64,000 nucleotides of DNA, from positions 6,944,001 to 7,008,000 of the forward strand of contig OX442316.1 in NCBI GenBank assembly GCA_949358305.1. The letters are read 5' to 3'. Below the pieces are notes generated by a model, which had not been told where the DNA came from, made no database searches, and was given only the letters and a program-made list of their open reading frames with translations. The position numbers and the translations under genes were made by a program. Shown one piece after another: positions 23,286-37,000 of this stretch; the stretch's first letter is position 1, and every line of letters starts with the position of its first letter. Source of the DNA: Strigamia acuminata (lineage: Eukaryota > Arthropoda > Chilopoda > Geophilomorpha > Linotaeniidae).

Positions 23286-25996
23286 ATGGACTTTTCTTGG
23301 AATAATAATTCTCAGGAAAAACCATCCTTTGTTCGAAATTTTCAACAAGAACTGGAACTAAAACTGCAATTGCAAAATGACTTGGCGGGTAAAATGCAGC
23401 TCCAAGAAGGACCCGAATCAAATTGGAAGCGGGATTTCGGAGCAAATTTATTTTCAGACAGTTCAAATCAAATGGGAGCCTTTAAGAGGTAAGTTTGCTT
23501 CTAATCATTACCACATAATTTATTAAATATTGACAACTTTTATATAAGGAGAATGCTTTCACTTTCAGGATTCATACTGCAAAAATGCAGTCCTATTTAT
23601 TGAATCCTTATAAATCTTGTATACGCAGAAGACTAACTGTGTCCTTGCATGAAATAATCAACTAATATGACAGTGTGGCAGTTTTTAAGTGACACAAGTA
23701 CGAGTGGACTAACCGCCTGGTAAATATCTGCACTATGTAGTGTGGGCTTTGCTGTTTTTAAAGACAAAATGAAAATAATTGCAAAACAAAAAGAATATTG
23801 ACCATTCATTCTCTTGAATTTTTCTCCTATGTTGTATGTATGTATGTATGATTAATTTTTTTTTTTTTTTGAATAAATTGAGTTAACGTTTGCATTTTTT
23901 GCGTGTTCTCACTTGTCGATCTGAAATTGAATAATTATTGACACATATTTTCTTTTTTGGTAATTTTTTGCAGTTTTCCATCAAGTGGGTCGATGTTTAA
24001 CTACTCTCAAAAAAATTTCCACACATCCAACGGAAATCTTTACAGTATCTTTTCACCATTTCAGTCTCGCAAATCCATGACAAAACCTTCTTTTCTCCGT
24101 GGTCATGTAACATCAAACGAAACTGGCTCAAAGGATGCCAATAATCCATTATCACTCGAAAGTGGGATCGGGGCAGGAGGCCTTCGCAAAAGTCGTTCTA
24201 AACTCAAGTTTCATCACCAAAACGTTCCTCCACAATACAGAAAAAGCTTCAAGGAGAGCGACACGTCATCAAATGCTCACAGCTACAAATCGTACTCGCA
24301 CCATCGAAGTAGCACCTCCTCCTCTTCCTCCTCCTTCACCAATTCACAATCAACATTCAGTGACGACAAAAACAAACATTTCTTCGAAGATAATGACTCT
24401 CTGTCAATGGACGACTTGTTTAAAGACAAGGATCCACGAAAGGACGATCCTTTCGCTGCTATTGATCTCTCAAGCACTTCGGACAAATTTTTTGAAAAGG
24501 ATTTAAACCTCGAAAAACGCGGTCGGTTACGAAAATCGCGCGCTTGCCATTCGTTTTTCGAAGATTCCGACGACGAAGACGAGCCACTCAACTTGTGCAT
24601 AGCCGATCAATTGAAAGAATCCAAGTTGGCTTTTCTAAAATCAACCAACGACAAAGTTCGGAAAATGCAGAGGAATTTTTTCGCCAATCGCTCGCCGAAC
24701 ACGTCGATTTTCCGCAGTCCGACCATAGATTTTAACCAGGAAAAGCCGGAGAAACACACGTTGAAAATCGACCGAGTCATTCGCAAAGAAAAGGACGACG
24801 AAGCCATGGATTTATCGTTAAACACAGACGGGAACTCGAGGCAAAGAGTCAAGACCACTTCTCGATCAGCCTCGACTGATTCGTTGAGTAAACCAAAGGG
24901 CAAAGCGAAGAAAGTGCCTCACATTTCGGAGATGTTGGAGAATATGTCCATCTGGGACGACCATTCTCGCAGTCCCAATCCACCTCGTGACAGTGCTGTG
25001 TGGTCGGAAACGACTAATAATTTACAGGACACTAAAAACGAGACTGCAGAAGTGAAACTGGTCGCGGGAAGTCTTCCAACTAATTATTACGTTTTTATTC
25101 CAAGTCCTTACGTGCAGGTTTTGGATAATAAAAAGGAACCTGTTGCAAGTACCAGTGCGGTGACGGAAGACCCGGAGAAGTTGGTCATTTACGTGCCACC
25201 GGAAAACAAGAGCGCGCGGACTAAACCGGTGAAAGAAAGTGGTGTGAAAGAGAAATTCAACCAGCAAACTGACGACAATATCAACATATGCAAATTCAAA
25301 TTAGTCAAAGGACAACAACCAAGTTTAGAAGAGAAAAAGAACTTTTTTGTGCCGCTTCCGCGGTCTGCGAAAAGACCGTTGGAAGAGAAATGCGGGAAAA
25401 CCGACAGCGGGACCAAAGCCGATCATTTTCGTACTTACAAAATTCATGTGGGATTGCAAGATGAAATGAGACGAAAGTTATCGTCGTCTAGGAAGGTGAG
25501 GAGAAGGTCCAGGAAGGCGTTGGCGCGGGATAAACTCGAAGCGACTTTTCGTGAACAAGGTTTTTTGATTAAAACGCAGCAGGTGTCGTCTGCCGAGGGA
25601 TCCGTCTATTGCAAATTCAGGCAGTTGAAAAAATTCACGAGGTATTTATTTAAAAGTTGGAGGAATTATTTGCCAAAAGATCTGGAACAAATGAGCGGGA
25701 ATAAAGATGGAGTGAAACCTGCAACGACTTTAAGCTTGCCGGATATTCCTGGTGCGTATAAGCAGATGTATTCGATTCCTACGGCGCGATCTGCTTCGGC
25801 TACGTTCGATTGTGCTAGTTTAGCGGCGAATGCTTACGAGCCGACTAATCAATGTGGGAATAAATTAATGGTGTCGAACAGCATGCCTTTAATATGCGAA
25901 GGAAGTAACGCGTCTGATTCGCTGTCTGCATCGGTTTCGCCTTGTCCGTCGATATGCAGTTTGACTCATACATTTTCATCGTCATCAGTACCATAG
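23286..25996 (+). CDS. Unrecognised serine-rich protein with CtBP-binding-like motifs (741 aa)
   Basis: Not recognised. Exons: 23286-23488 and 23974-25996. The N-terminus (residues 1-70) is Gln/Glu-rich. A Ser/His/Tyr-rich stretch follows (about 170-200), then acidic segments. Two short motifs stand out: EPLNLC (near residue 271) and AMDLSLN (near 344). Both resemble the PxDLS peptide that recruits the corepressor CtBP. Basic clusters (RKVRRRSRKALARDKLE) could be nuclear import signals. Near the C-terminus FTRYLFKSWRNYLPKDLEQ is the most structured-looking part. Otherwise it is predicted disordered. I infer a nuclear regulatory protein, without family. Upstream acceptor at 23273 and the uORF-containing exon suggest a spliced 5' UTR. 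Confidence 0.85.
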
Positions 25997-28007
25997 TTTT
26001 TTTTTAATTTATTTGGTTTTTGTACTATAAATAATTCTATTGGACTGTCTGCCAATTTTTTTTTGATAGAATAGTTACAAATATTTGTTGTTACATTTTG
26101 TTTAGTTTTTAGATTTTTAATTTTTTTTTTTAATTCTGTATTTTTCGTATTACGATTATAACCATTTTTCAATGTTAGAAGTGGAAAGATGACATTTAAT
26201 TGGCTCTATCAGTTTAATTGATGTAAACAAATTGGTTTTGAATGCTTTTTGGAAGTTATGTTGTGTGATTTAGACTTTTCTTTCTTTTTCTTACTGTGCA
26301 AAGAAAGAGGTGTGAAATTGAGACATGGGATGAAAAAACTGGACAAATATCCTATGGATTTAAAAATATTTTGTTTTGTATTTCTTGAATGTATTTAATT
26401 TTATTTAGTTCTGTATATTGTTTCTCACTAATCAAAAGATTCCTATTCCAGGGAGTTGCTATTCGTTCATTTATTTGTTCAATTATTTGTTCAATGATTG
26501 CCATTGCTGTTTAATAATCCAGTGATTGATCACAAGCAACGCAAACACCTGCTGCTGGATGAAGCCTTTTATAATTGTAAAATTAATGTGTTAATTACCT
26601 TATTTTTTTTGTTTTACACTTGAACAAAAATTGCTGTGATAATCACACTAAATTTAGGTTTTGAAAAGGGGCCAAACCTGAAAAGTGAAAAAAATTTTCC
26701 TTAACCAATTTTTTCTATATCGAAATCTTAACTGATTTTATATTTGCTGTTACTTTCGTGTTTGTTAAATCACGAGAAAGAAATAACTACAATATAATCT
26801 TTTTGAGTCTGTTAAATTTCATACCGATAAATAGTAGGCCTATTCATAGAGTAATATAAATTTGTTTATATTTTTTACGTTGAAAAATTCTAAACATGTT
26901 TAAATGACTGTATGAATGTGCCTAGAGTTTTGTTTTAGTAGTTTTTTAATCCACTAATCTATGTATAGATTGCCACTGACCTTCCCGTGCTTAATAAAGT
27001 GGTCTTTGGTCCCCATCGCCATGTTAAACCAATGTTAAAGGTATTGTTCCACAAAAGCGTCCATTTCTCATATATAGTGTAAAATTAATTGAGATTTTTT
27101 TATAAAGAAAATCACAATATTTTTTTTGAAATATTATTTCGTGTTAAAAAGAAATTTGGATATTTTCGAGGCGATGCTCCACTGCAACCGATCAACATAG
27201 TTAAGTTTTTTCAATGTTTTTGTTTGTACTGTTCTAAAACTTGGTATAGTTCCTTAATATTCAATAGTTTATTTCCTGTTAAGTTGTTTACATTTAGAAA
27301 AAGTTGTTGATTGTATGTTGGGATTGTTAATTTTGTAATTTTCATCTTAGATGCTAGTCATAAATTATAATAATGTTTCCTGTTGACAAATTTAATAATC
27401 GTTATTATTATGAAGCATAGTTTTGTATTTTCATATAAAATACACAAATAAAAGAAAGTTAAAAATGGAACACATTCCTTTATGCGAAGACAAGAAAGCT
27501 AAAAATACATATATCAACATTTTTTGTCCGTTTCCATTGGCTCTTTTAAATCCACCAAGTAACAATTAAATAGAAATGTTGAAATGCATCGATTGTTGGA
27601 GAGGTTTTAACAATTTTAATTCATCCCGTTATGCATTGCCTAAGTTCGGAATGGCCTTGCTGGCTTATTTGCCTTAAAATCGTTTTTTATCGTGGTCAAT
27701 AAAGGTGAGGAAGTTTTTTTTTTTACTTACCTATTTTATTTCTGCTTGTTAACACGTATTCATTAGTTTAAAATGTATCTCTTGACGATTTAATATTGTT
27801 TTCTAAATTTTTAGGCTTAAAAAAATTCTACACATGTGTTTTTGCAGTCCAAATGAAAAAAAATTATTAGAAACCATGTAATTATATACAAATTTGGTAA
27901 ATTATATATATTTTATTGAATAAATAATTAAAAAATAAGGTAACTTAAAATGATACCCTTATTTTGAACGGTAATTAAAGTTTAAAACATTTGAAATAGA
28001 ATCAAAA
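25997..28007. other. 3' UTR of the 23286 gene and CENP-F upstream region
   Basis: No supported exon. A polyadenylation signal (AATAAA, near 27447) may end the previous gene, implying a long 3' UTR of about 1.5 kb. The last 500 bases should hold the promoter of the CENP-F homologue. Confidence 0.45.
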
Positions 28008-31000
28008 ATGAGTTGGGCCTCGAGTGAATGGAAAGTTGGCTTGCCATCATCAGCCCAAGTGAAAATAAGCGAATTGGAAACGCAGTTAGAGAAATTACAA
28101 AAAGATAGGCAGCAAAGACAACTCCAGGTTGATAGGTTAGAAGCGTTGGTCGACGGACAAAAGAAAAAGGTATCTTTGTGTTTGATTTACTTGATATTAT
28201 GTGTAATTTATATTGATAATTTAGCATGAAGATGACCGACTTCGAGTATTGTCTATGGAGAAGGAAATTGTCCAATTAAATACGAATATGGAAGAGAACA
28301 TCAGGCAACTTTTAAAGGCTCAACAAGAAGTTCTAGCGAAAGATAGAAATCTGTTGAATTACCAAAACCAGCTCGATGCTCAAAGACGGTTACACGATCA
28401 AGAGTTAGGAAAAGTAATAAGAAAATGTAACTAGATTTGTGTTATGGTTAATTAATGCTAGGAATTCGAATGTATTCGCAGGTTAAACGATTGGAACTAG
28501 AACTAGAACAACAAAGGGCAGCCATGCGATCTTGTACGTGTTTAAAAATTATTATTTTTATTATTTTTATTTTTTTGTGCTGGTTTTGTAGGTTCGGATC
28601 CGAATGAACTTACAATGCTACACAAAAGAAATACTGAACTAGAAAATTTAAGATCAAAACAGGAAGAATTAATCAAACAACTGGAATCTAAGGTTGGTTG
28701 TAAAGAAATTTATTTTGTAAAAATATTTTTTTCCGTTACAAGTTGTCTGACTGAAGACAGATTTCGTTAACACTTCAGGAAAATAAGAATATGTATGGGC
28801 AGGCAGGTGATCATAATCATTTAGAGGAGACTATTACCAGATTAGAGAAAGAATGCGAAGGTATTGAGTTTGTGTTGTTGGAGGGCTTTGTATGATTGGA
28901 ATATTTTATAGGTTTGAAAGCCGCTAATTCCAAATTAGAAATTGAATTGTGGAGTAAGAATAATTCGGACTCCGATTGCGCTCTTAACACTTGTAGAACT
29001 TCGAATCGCTTGCAAAGTGACGCGAGTAAAATTCAACTTCAATTAGAAGATGCAAAAAATAGAGTAATTATTTTAAATTATCATTATTATTATTATTTTA
29101 TTTTTGATTTTAAAATTAGATCAATGATCTGGAAAAACAAACAATACAATTAGAAAACACCCGTCACTCAATTGAAATGTCTTATTCTAAACTTGAACAA
29201 GAAATGCAAGAAATGAAGTTTCGACATGATCAAGAAGTGGAAGGTAAGAAAGATTTTTTTTTTTTTAAATTGATTGAATTTGAATAATTTTTTTTTAAAG
29301 ATTTAAGATGTCAACTGGAAGAAAGTGAGAATAATTTTATTCAAGAAAAACGAGCGGTTGAAGCGATTAAAATTTATTTAAAAGATTCTGAAACAAAAAG
29401 CAGGTAAAAGAAACTTTTTATTCGAGTTTCAGAATGAACTAGAAATGTGTTTACTAGGTTACTTGAAGAGGAAATAAATGAATTAAGACTACATGTTCAA
29501 AATAGTAACTCTAATATGCTCGTTAATCAGGAACTGTTTGCTTTAAGAGATCGTTGTATGAAACAAGCCGAACAAATTAAACAATATCAAGTACCCAACA
29601 CAAAATTAAACTAATTTAAAATATTAAATTTAAATCATTTTTTTTTTAAATTTAAAAGATGGATGTACAGAACGACCAAGAGATGGAGAAAATCGAAAAA
29701 CTCCAAGAGCTTTTGGAGCGAAGAGAAACTGAAATTAAACACTTGACAAAAGCTCAAAAAGATCAAGACAATCAGCTGCAATTGATGCAGAAAAAACTGC
29801 ACGCGGGTGAAGAGTTGATTCATTCCATGAACCTGATCGTGAACGAGCATAAAACAAAATGCGTGGACGACAAATTAGAGTTGGAAAATTGCAAAGATCA
29901 GTTGAAAGAAAACGGGCAAGCAGTTCAAATGTTGGAAATTGAAAAACGCCAACTGAAAAAAGCGATTCAAATCAAAGAGTCGATTATCCAGTCGTTAATG
30001 AAGGGCGATGCAGATTCCAGCAAAGGAATGCTGAAAAATCAACTCGTCGAGTTGAGGTTGAAGTGCGAGGAGTACGAGAACAAAATATCCGAGTTGAACG
30101 ACGAGGTGAAATCAATACAACGGAGCAGCAAAGACGACAGATCGTCGTATTCTTCGCCTAAATACGATTCAGGCTTACTAGACAAAAACAGGGACTTGGA
30201 AAACGAGCTAAAAATTAAACAACTGCAATTGGAGGAATGTGTTTTAGAGTTGAACAGTTTCCGCGATGTTAGTTACTCGCCTGGCAGTTCCACGTCGGAA
30301 ATTCCCACCGCGTTTGCGAGGAAATTCAACGAAAAGGACTCGAAATTGAACGCGAGTTTGATAAATTTGGACAAAATTACGAGTCAGCTGCAAAGCAAAG
30401 AGAAAGAGTTGAAAGCGACCAAACAAAGATGCGAATGTTTAGAGAAAGATTACTACAGTGTGAGTGCTCAGTTGGAGACGCTGCAAAAGGTGCATAAGAT
30501 GCAGGCTCCGAGTGTGGACCTTGGTCAGTTGGAAAGCATGAGAAACGAGTTGCACAAGAAGGACAAATTGATCCGTCATCTGCAGAACGAGATGAACGCG
30601 TTGCAAAACATCACGCTGCAAATCGAGGATTTTCAGAACTCGATTAAAGAACGCGATGAGAAAATATTTCAGTTGGAGACCGATTTGGACAGCGAGCAAC
30701 GGCTGAAGGAAGAAAGGAATTTGGCCGTGCTCACGCAGCAGAATAAGATCAAAACATTGCAGAGCGAGTTGGATGAAAAAGATTCGACGATCGCGGAGAT
30801 GAGGAACACGCACGACGAGAATGAGATGAGCACGCAATATCTGCGCACTATTCAAGCGAATTTGCAGACTGAATTGCAGGAAAAAGAGAACCAGTGCAGC
30901 GTTTTGCAGTTGGAATTGAACAAGGTGCAGAATATCTGTCAGGAAGTGGAGTCGGGCAACAGAACTCTGCAATGTCAAGTCGAGGAGCTGAAGAATCGGC

Positions 31001-34000
31001 TCGAAAAGGTTACGATGGACAAGGAAGAGAACGATAATAACGTGAGTTGTCTGCAGATGGAGCTGTTTAATTTGAAAAACGAACTGCAGACGACGTACAA
31101 ATCGGCCGAAAAAGCTCGAGAGAAAATGGAGCACAAAACCAACGAAATTGTCGCGTTGTCGGTTGAATTGGAGAAAAAGGAACGTCACATCATATCCCAA
31201 CAGGTGAATAAATGTTTTTAATTAATTAATTAATTTCTTAAATTTATTTTTTCTAGATACAATTGGACAAGCTTCTTCGAAGTCACGAAGAACAAGATGC
31301 TTGCATCCATTCGTTGATGTCGCGTTTAACGTCGCTGCAGTCGGATATCGAAGAGAAGGAAAAGTCGAGTGGAATATTCAGTCTTCAGCCGGATTTTTTA
31401 AGTTCGAAAACGGGCTTGAATCCGAAGGTGTTGCAAGCTGAATTATGGGCCATGAAATCGCAATTGGAGAGCAAGGAAAAGCAGTTGGAAAAGGCTCGAC
31501 TTCATCTAGAGGAACGAGATGGCAGCATCCAGTTTTTGCGAACTCTTCTTGTGACGTTGCAGAACGACCTGGAAGATAAGGAAAAAGCGCTGAAATCGGT
31601 GCAGCAGCAGCTGAATTGCGCAGAAGAAAACGTGAGGAAACAAGAGACGATAAATTTCGATTTACAGAAGCAGTTGAAAAGCGCCCTGAAAGAAAATGAA
31701 GAGAAGATGACGAAAATCACGGCAGCGCTGAATGAAGTGGAGTTGACGCACAGGGATCAAGAGGACAAGAAAACCAGGATCCAAAATCTTCGTTCGCAAA
31801 TGCACACGATGCAGACGAAGCTGGAAAGCACGTTGAAGGAGAAAGAGGAGAAAAAGTCGACAATTTCGGCTTTGCGCTCGCAAATTCAGAGTCTCCAGAA
31901 TAAAATTCAGATGGCGCAAAAGGACAGGGAAGACAAACGAGCGTGCATCCAAGCGCTTCAGTCGGAACTGCAAGTACTGCAAGACGAAGTTGATGTGTCG
32001 CGCAAAGTTAACGACAAAAAGGAACACAAGATTCAGTTGCTCAACACCCAATTGGGGGCCATTAAGTTGGAGTTGGAAGAGAGAGAGAAGATCATCAACA
32101 CACTTCACAGTGAAATGGCGTCGTTGAGGCAAAATGATCAAGAAAAAGACTCGACTATCGACAAGTTGACTCTCCAACTGCAGACGGCGCAGTCGAAATT
32201 TGAAAGCTCGTGTTTGGCCGTTCAGAGTCTGCAGAGCGAGGTGCAGAGTTTGAAGAATATGTCCATCAAGGAAATTAAGGAGAGTAGTCCGTCGTCGCAG
32301 AATAAAAAAAATTTCGAGTCTTACGTGCAGATGTTGGTGAGTGAAATGGAATCGATGCAATACACGCTGCAGTCGACGCAAAGTGAGTGGGAAGAGAAGG
32401 AAGACGCGTTTCACGCCATTGCTAATCACGTGCATAAGTTGCAAGCCAAATTGGAAGATAAGAAAATGATTACTAATAACCTAGAGCAGGAACTGACGGA
32501 AATGACGGACCAAACTAAAGAATGCAGGTTACGATGCCTGGTAATGGAGACTCAACTCCTGCAAGACGAGTTGGAGACTAAAGAAGCGGCTTTGATGGAT
32601 GCAACTCAACAACTGAGGCAATCCGGAGAGCAGAGACGAAGGGTCGAGCAGGAAGTGAGCAAACTGCTGACTGAAATGGAGGAGATTCAACAGGGACAAG
32701 AGAAAAGTCAGCAATCCGTCACCCCAGAATCCGGTTCTGACGAAAGAAAAGAAGCGGTAAGTAAATACCCTGTAAGCACGAATTGGGGCTCTACATATAA
32801 TGGCTTACCGTAAAATGAGTGCAAATTATAAAAATTACAAAAGATTTTTATTAGTGTAATGAAATTTTTAATGAAATGAATTCATCGAGTTTTTATTGGA
32901 TTTTTGGAATTTTTTTGAATTTGTGATGCAGTTTTGGTATTTCATTGAATTTGTAATGCAGTTTTGAATTTGTATAGTAATTTTAGTATTTAGATTGGAT
33001 TTTTAATGTAATTTTGGTATTTAGATTGGATTTCTAATGTAATTTTGGTATTTAGATTGGATTTCTAATGTAATTTTGGTATTTAGATTGGATTTCTAAT
33101 TTAATTTTGGTATTTAGATTGGATTTCTAATTTAATTTTGGTATTTACATTGAGTTTTTAATGTAATTTTATGATTTGCATTATTACCGTACGGTAACTA
33201 TAAATCCAAACTGCTTCTTTTTTAAAAATTACAATATAATCTTGCCCCTTAGATATCTTTAAATTCGTTTACTTTTATGTAAAAGATATAACATTATTTT
33301 ATTTGTTATTTTAAAAAAATAATGTAGAATAATGATGACCCAATAAGCAGTCGACAATTAAAGATGCAACTAGTCCAAGCCAACAGTCGAATCGAAATTT
33401 TGATGTCTGATTCAGAAGAGATGAGAAACGCGATGGAAATTTTGGAATTTGAAAAATTGGAGCTGCAAGAAAGTCAGGAGACATTGCTGTGCGAAAATCA
33501 GAATTTAAATAAGAAGCTCAAATCACTGGAATCCGAAGTGGAACAGTTGAGAAACATCGACGAATCGCCCAGCAAACAAGCTTGTTCACTTTGTAACGAA
33601 TATCTCAAGGAAATAATGGCGCTGAAGGACTTGAAGGAAGCCAACAACATGAAAATCAAAGAACAAGAGGCGGAATTGATCCGAACCAATCAGGAATTAA
33701 ACTCGCTAACCACGAATTTAGACGTGCAAAAAGCATCGCTGCTCGCTATAACGGAAGAAAGGGATAAAGCGGTTTTCGAATTATCCCTCATCGAGAGGGA
33801 AAACGGAAACCAAGCCTCACCAACCGAAACACTGATGTTTCAGCTGGAAATGAAGGCACAAAAGGAAACAATGTACGCGAGAGTTCAAGAAATTGTGTCG
33901 AAATTTGTGCTGACGGTCAAAGAACATTGCACTCTGACAAACGATCACGGTTTAAGCGAAGACAAATTGGTCGTTGACACCGAGACGAATGAAGACGACG

Positions 34001-37000
34001 ATGAAAATGTTCTCAACTATTTGTTAATTCAACACCAGCACATTTTGTACGAAATTATCGAATTTAAACGGAGTGCGCACAGCAAGGTGAAGGAGATGGA
34101 GGACAATCAAAAGTCGTTTCCAGCAACCATCTCCAACTTGAAAGCGGATAAATTGCAATTGTCGCAGTTGTTAAACGATAAAATATCGCAGCTGGAAGAC
34201 GTACTCAAGTCGCTGGAGTCACTCACGGAAAGAACGTTGTCGTTGGAAAGGGAGAAAGACGCCATCTTGCTCAGAGCGGATGAGAAAATTAGCAGTTTGG
34301 AAAAACAAAAAGACGAGGCTTCGTTTTTTCTCAAGGATAAAAACCAACTTTTGGAAGAAAACTTTTCGAAGATAGATGCGATGACTAAAACTATTTCTTC
34401 TATGGCTGTGGATCACAAGGAGCATTGTGACGCGTTGAACTTGAAATTAAAGCAAATGGAGTCGGAAAAGATGGAGTTGGAGAGAAGCCTGGAAGAAAAT
34501 AAAGAAAAGACGGACGAGGTGTCGTCAAAATATCGAGTATCGATGGAAAAGAAAGAGGAACTCGGGCAGGATTTGGAATTACTGTCGTGTAAATACGACG
34601 AGCTTCAGGCCGAGAAGAGTAAATTGATGACGCGGTTGAACGACGAGAGGGCGAAGATTGAGGTGTTGGACAACCAAAAGAATAAATTAATGGTGGAATT
34701 AAATGTTAGAGTGGACGAGTTGAGTCTGAGGATGAAGGAAAAGGACGTGTTTGACGATCGTTTGAATCGTTCGAAGGAATTTTTCGAATCGGCGTTGGGT
34801 GATTTAGAAATGAATTTGTCCGACGTGGTTTTGTCACTGAAAAGCGAAGGGAGCGATTGGTGTCTGGTGAATGCAACGGATAACAAAACGGCGATGGGAA
34901 AATGCGCTCTCCCGCAATTCGATCCGAGTGCCGAGAAATTAGAACATCTTCGACAACTCGTGGTCAAACTGAGGGAGAATTTAAACAACGTTCTTGCGGC
35001 TCACGAGGACAACAAGTCGGAGTTATTGTGCACGTTGATGAAGAAAAATCAAAGTTTGCAAATCGAGAGCGAGAAGAATGTGGAGTTGGAGACGTGCATC
35101 ATCAAATTGAACGAGGAACTCATGGAGTTTAAGGATTCTTTCGAGAGTGAGAAGTTGGAACTTATGGAGAAACATTTGATCGAGATCGAGGCAACGAAGG
35201 GACAAGTTGAGGCGCAGAAACAGATAGAAGAGAACAACAAAGCTTTGCTCGACACGATGAGCGCTAAGCTCGGGATGCTCGAGGAGGAGAAAACGGAGCT
35301 CTTGGACAACGTGTCTCAGAATGTCAAGTCGTTGGAACACCGAAAAGCACAATTGAGTGCCATGAAACAGGATTTGAAGATCATGAAAAAGGAAAAGGAA
35401 CAAATTATTGGCATTATTTTAGTTCGGGAAGAGACGATTAAAGATTTGGAGCAGAAATTGAAGAAGTTGATGGGCGAGAATAAATCGAAGTGCGAAATGG
35501 TTTTTCGGCACGAACAGACGATTCACGGGTGGGAAGACCAGTGGAAGTTGATGGAAGGCGAGAAATGCCGATTGACGGAAATGATTAAACATTTAACCGA
35601 GAAAATCGCGGATCTAGAGGACGCGAAAGAGACGGCTTTAGAACGGACCAAGAAATTGATGAATTTGGAGAACAGATTAGTCGGTTTAAATAACGACCTG
35701 ATGGAGAATGATAAACGGTTTGAAAGTGCTGAAGTGCAGTTAAGAACGATAATGAGCGAACAAGCGGCGAATTTTGAGAACGAAAAGCTGGAAGCCGCGA
35801 ATAAAATTGATGAATTAGAGGAGAGAGTGAAAGAAGGAGAGTACGAATTGCAGAGGGAAAAGGAGAACCATGCGATTGATAATGCAAGAAAATCGAACTG
35901 CGAGGTGGATTTGAAGGAGAAAATCGAGGCTTTGAACGTCACGATTCAGCAATTGCAGTTGGAGAAGGCGGATTTGCTGATGACGACTACGGAGAGGATC
36001 AGCGAATTGGAGGACATTTCGAGCACGCAAATCAGGCAGTTGGACGAGAATGCGAAGGTGAGCGAAGGTCATCGCAAAAGAGCTGAAAAGTTGGAGAAGG
36101 ACGTGGAGAATTGGGAAATTGAGCTACAAAATTGGACGGCAAAGTCGAATAAGTTGGAAGAGGAGAAAATGCTGTTACAGCAAGCGTTGACCGAGAAGGT
36201 TGAATTGCTGGAGGAGGAGAGGCAAGTGATATTTGAACAGTTGCAAGATTTGGAAAAAGTGAAGAATAAGTTGATATCCGATGTGCGAGAAAAAGATTCG
36301 AGGCTTAAGACGTTTGAAGAGACGCTCAATGACACCGTGAGTGTTAATAAAGATTTGGAGAAGATGAAGATTCGATTGTCGGTGGAAAATCGAGAAAAGG
36401 AAGGGAAGATAAACAGTTTCGAAGAACGGATTAATGAGTTGCACACGCTTAATCAGGAGTTGGAGAAAATTAAAAACAAGTTGCGATCAGAGTTGCTCGA
36501 AAAGGAGGAGAAAATTTTGTTTTTGGAAGACCGAGTTAGCAAATTGAGCACGTCGGTCGAGATTTCGGAGAAGAATAAGAGCAGGTTGCTTTTGGAGGTT
36601 CGTGATAAAGAAAGTCTGTGCGACGATTTGAAGAAATCCAAGACTTTAGTGCAGTCCGAGATGCGAGAAAAAGATAAGCGTTGTCAGGAATTGGTGAACA
36701 AGTGCAACGAACTTGAAGACGAGCTGAAGAAATGTGTTAGTTTCAATCATGAATTGGAAGTGGAAAATGGCAAGTTCATTACGGACTTGAAAAAAAATAT
36801 TGAAGGTATTACGACATAATTAATCGCGCTTCTGAATGTATATAAATTGTATAAATTTGGGTTTATTTTCTAGAGTTGAATGCAAAGGATGAGCAGTTAC
36901 AGCAAGCTTTGCAATTGAGTGATCAACTCGAGAAGTTTAAGATCGACATGATCGCCGAAATATGTGAGAAAGAAGAGTGTCTCCAAGACAGTTGGACCAC

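Noticed and set aside
30439..32444. Long minus-strand ORFs (up to 260 codons) across CENP-F exons
   Set aside because: Antisense shadows of Gln/Glu/Leu-rich coiled-coil coding sequence; Phe/Leu-rich with no domain.
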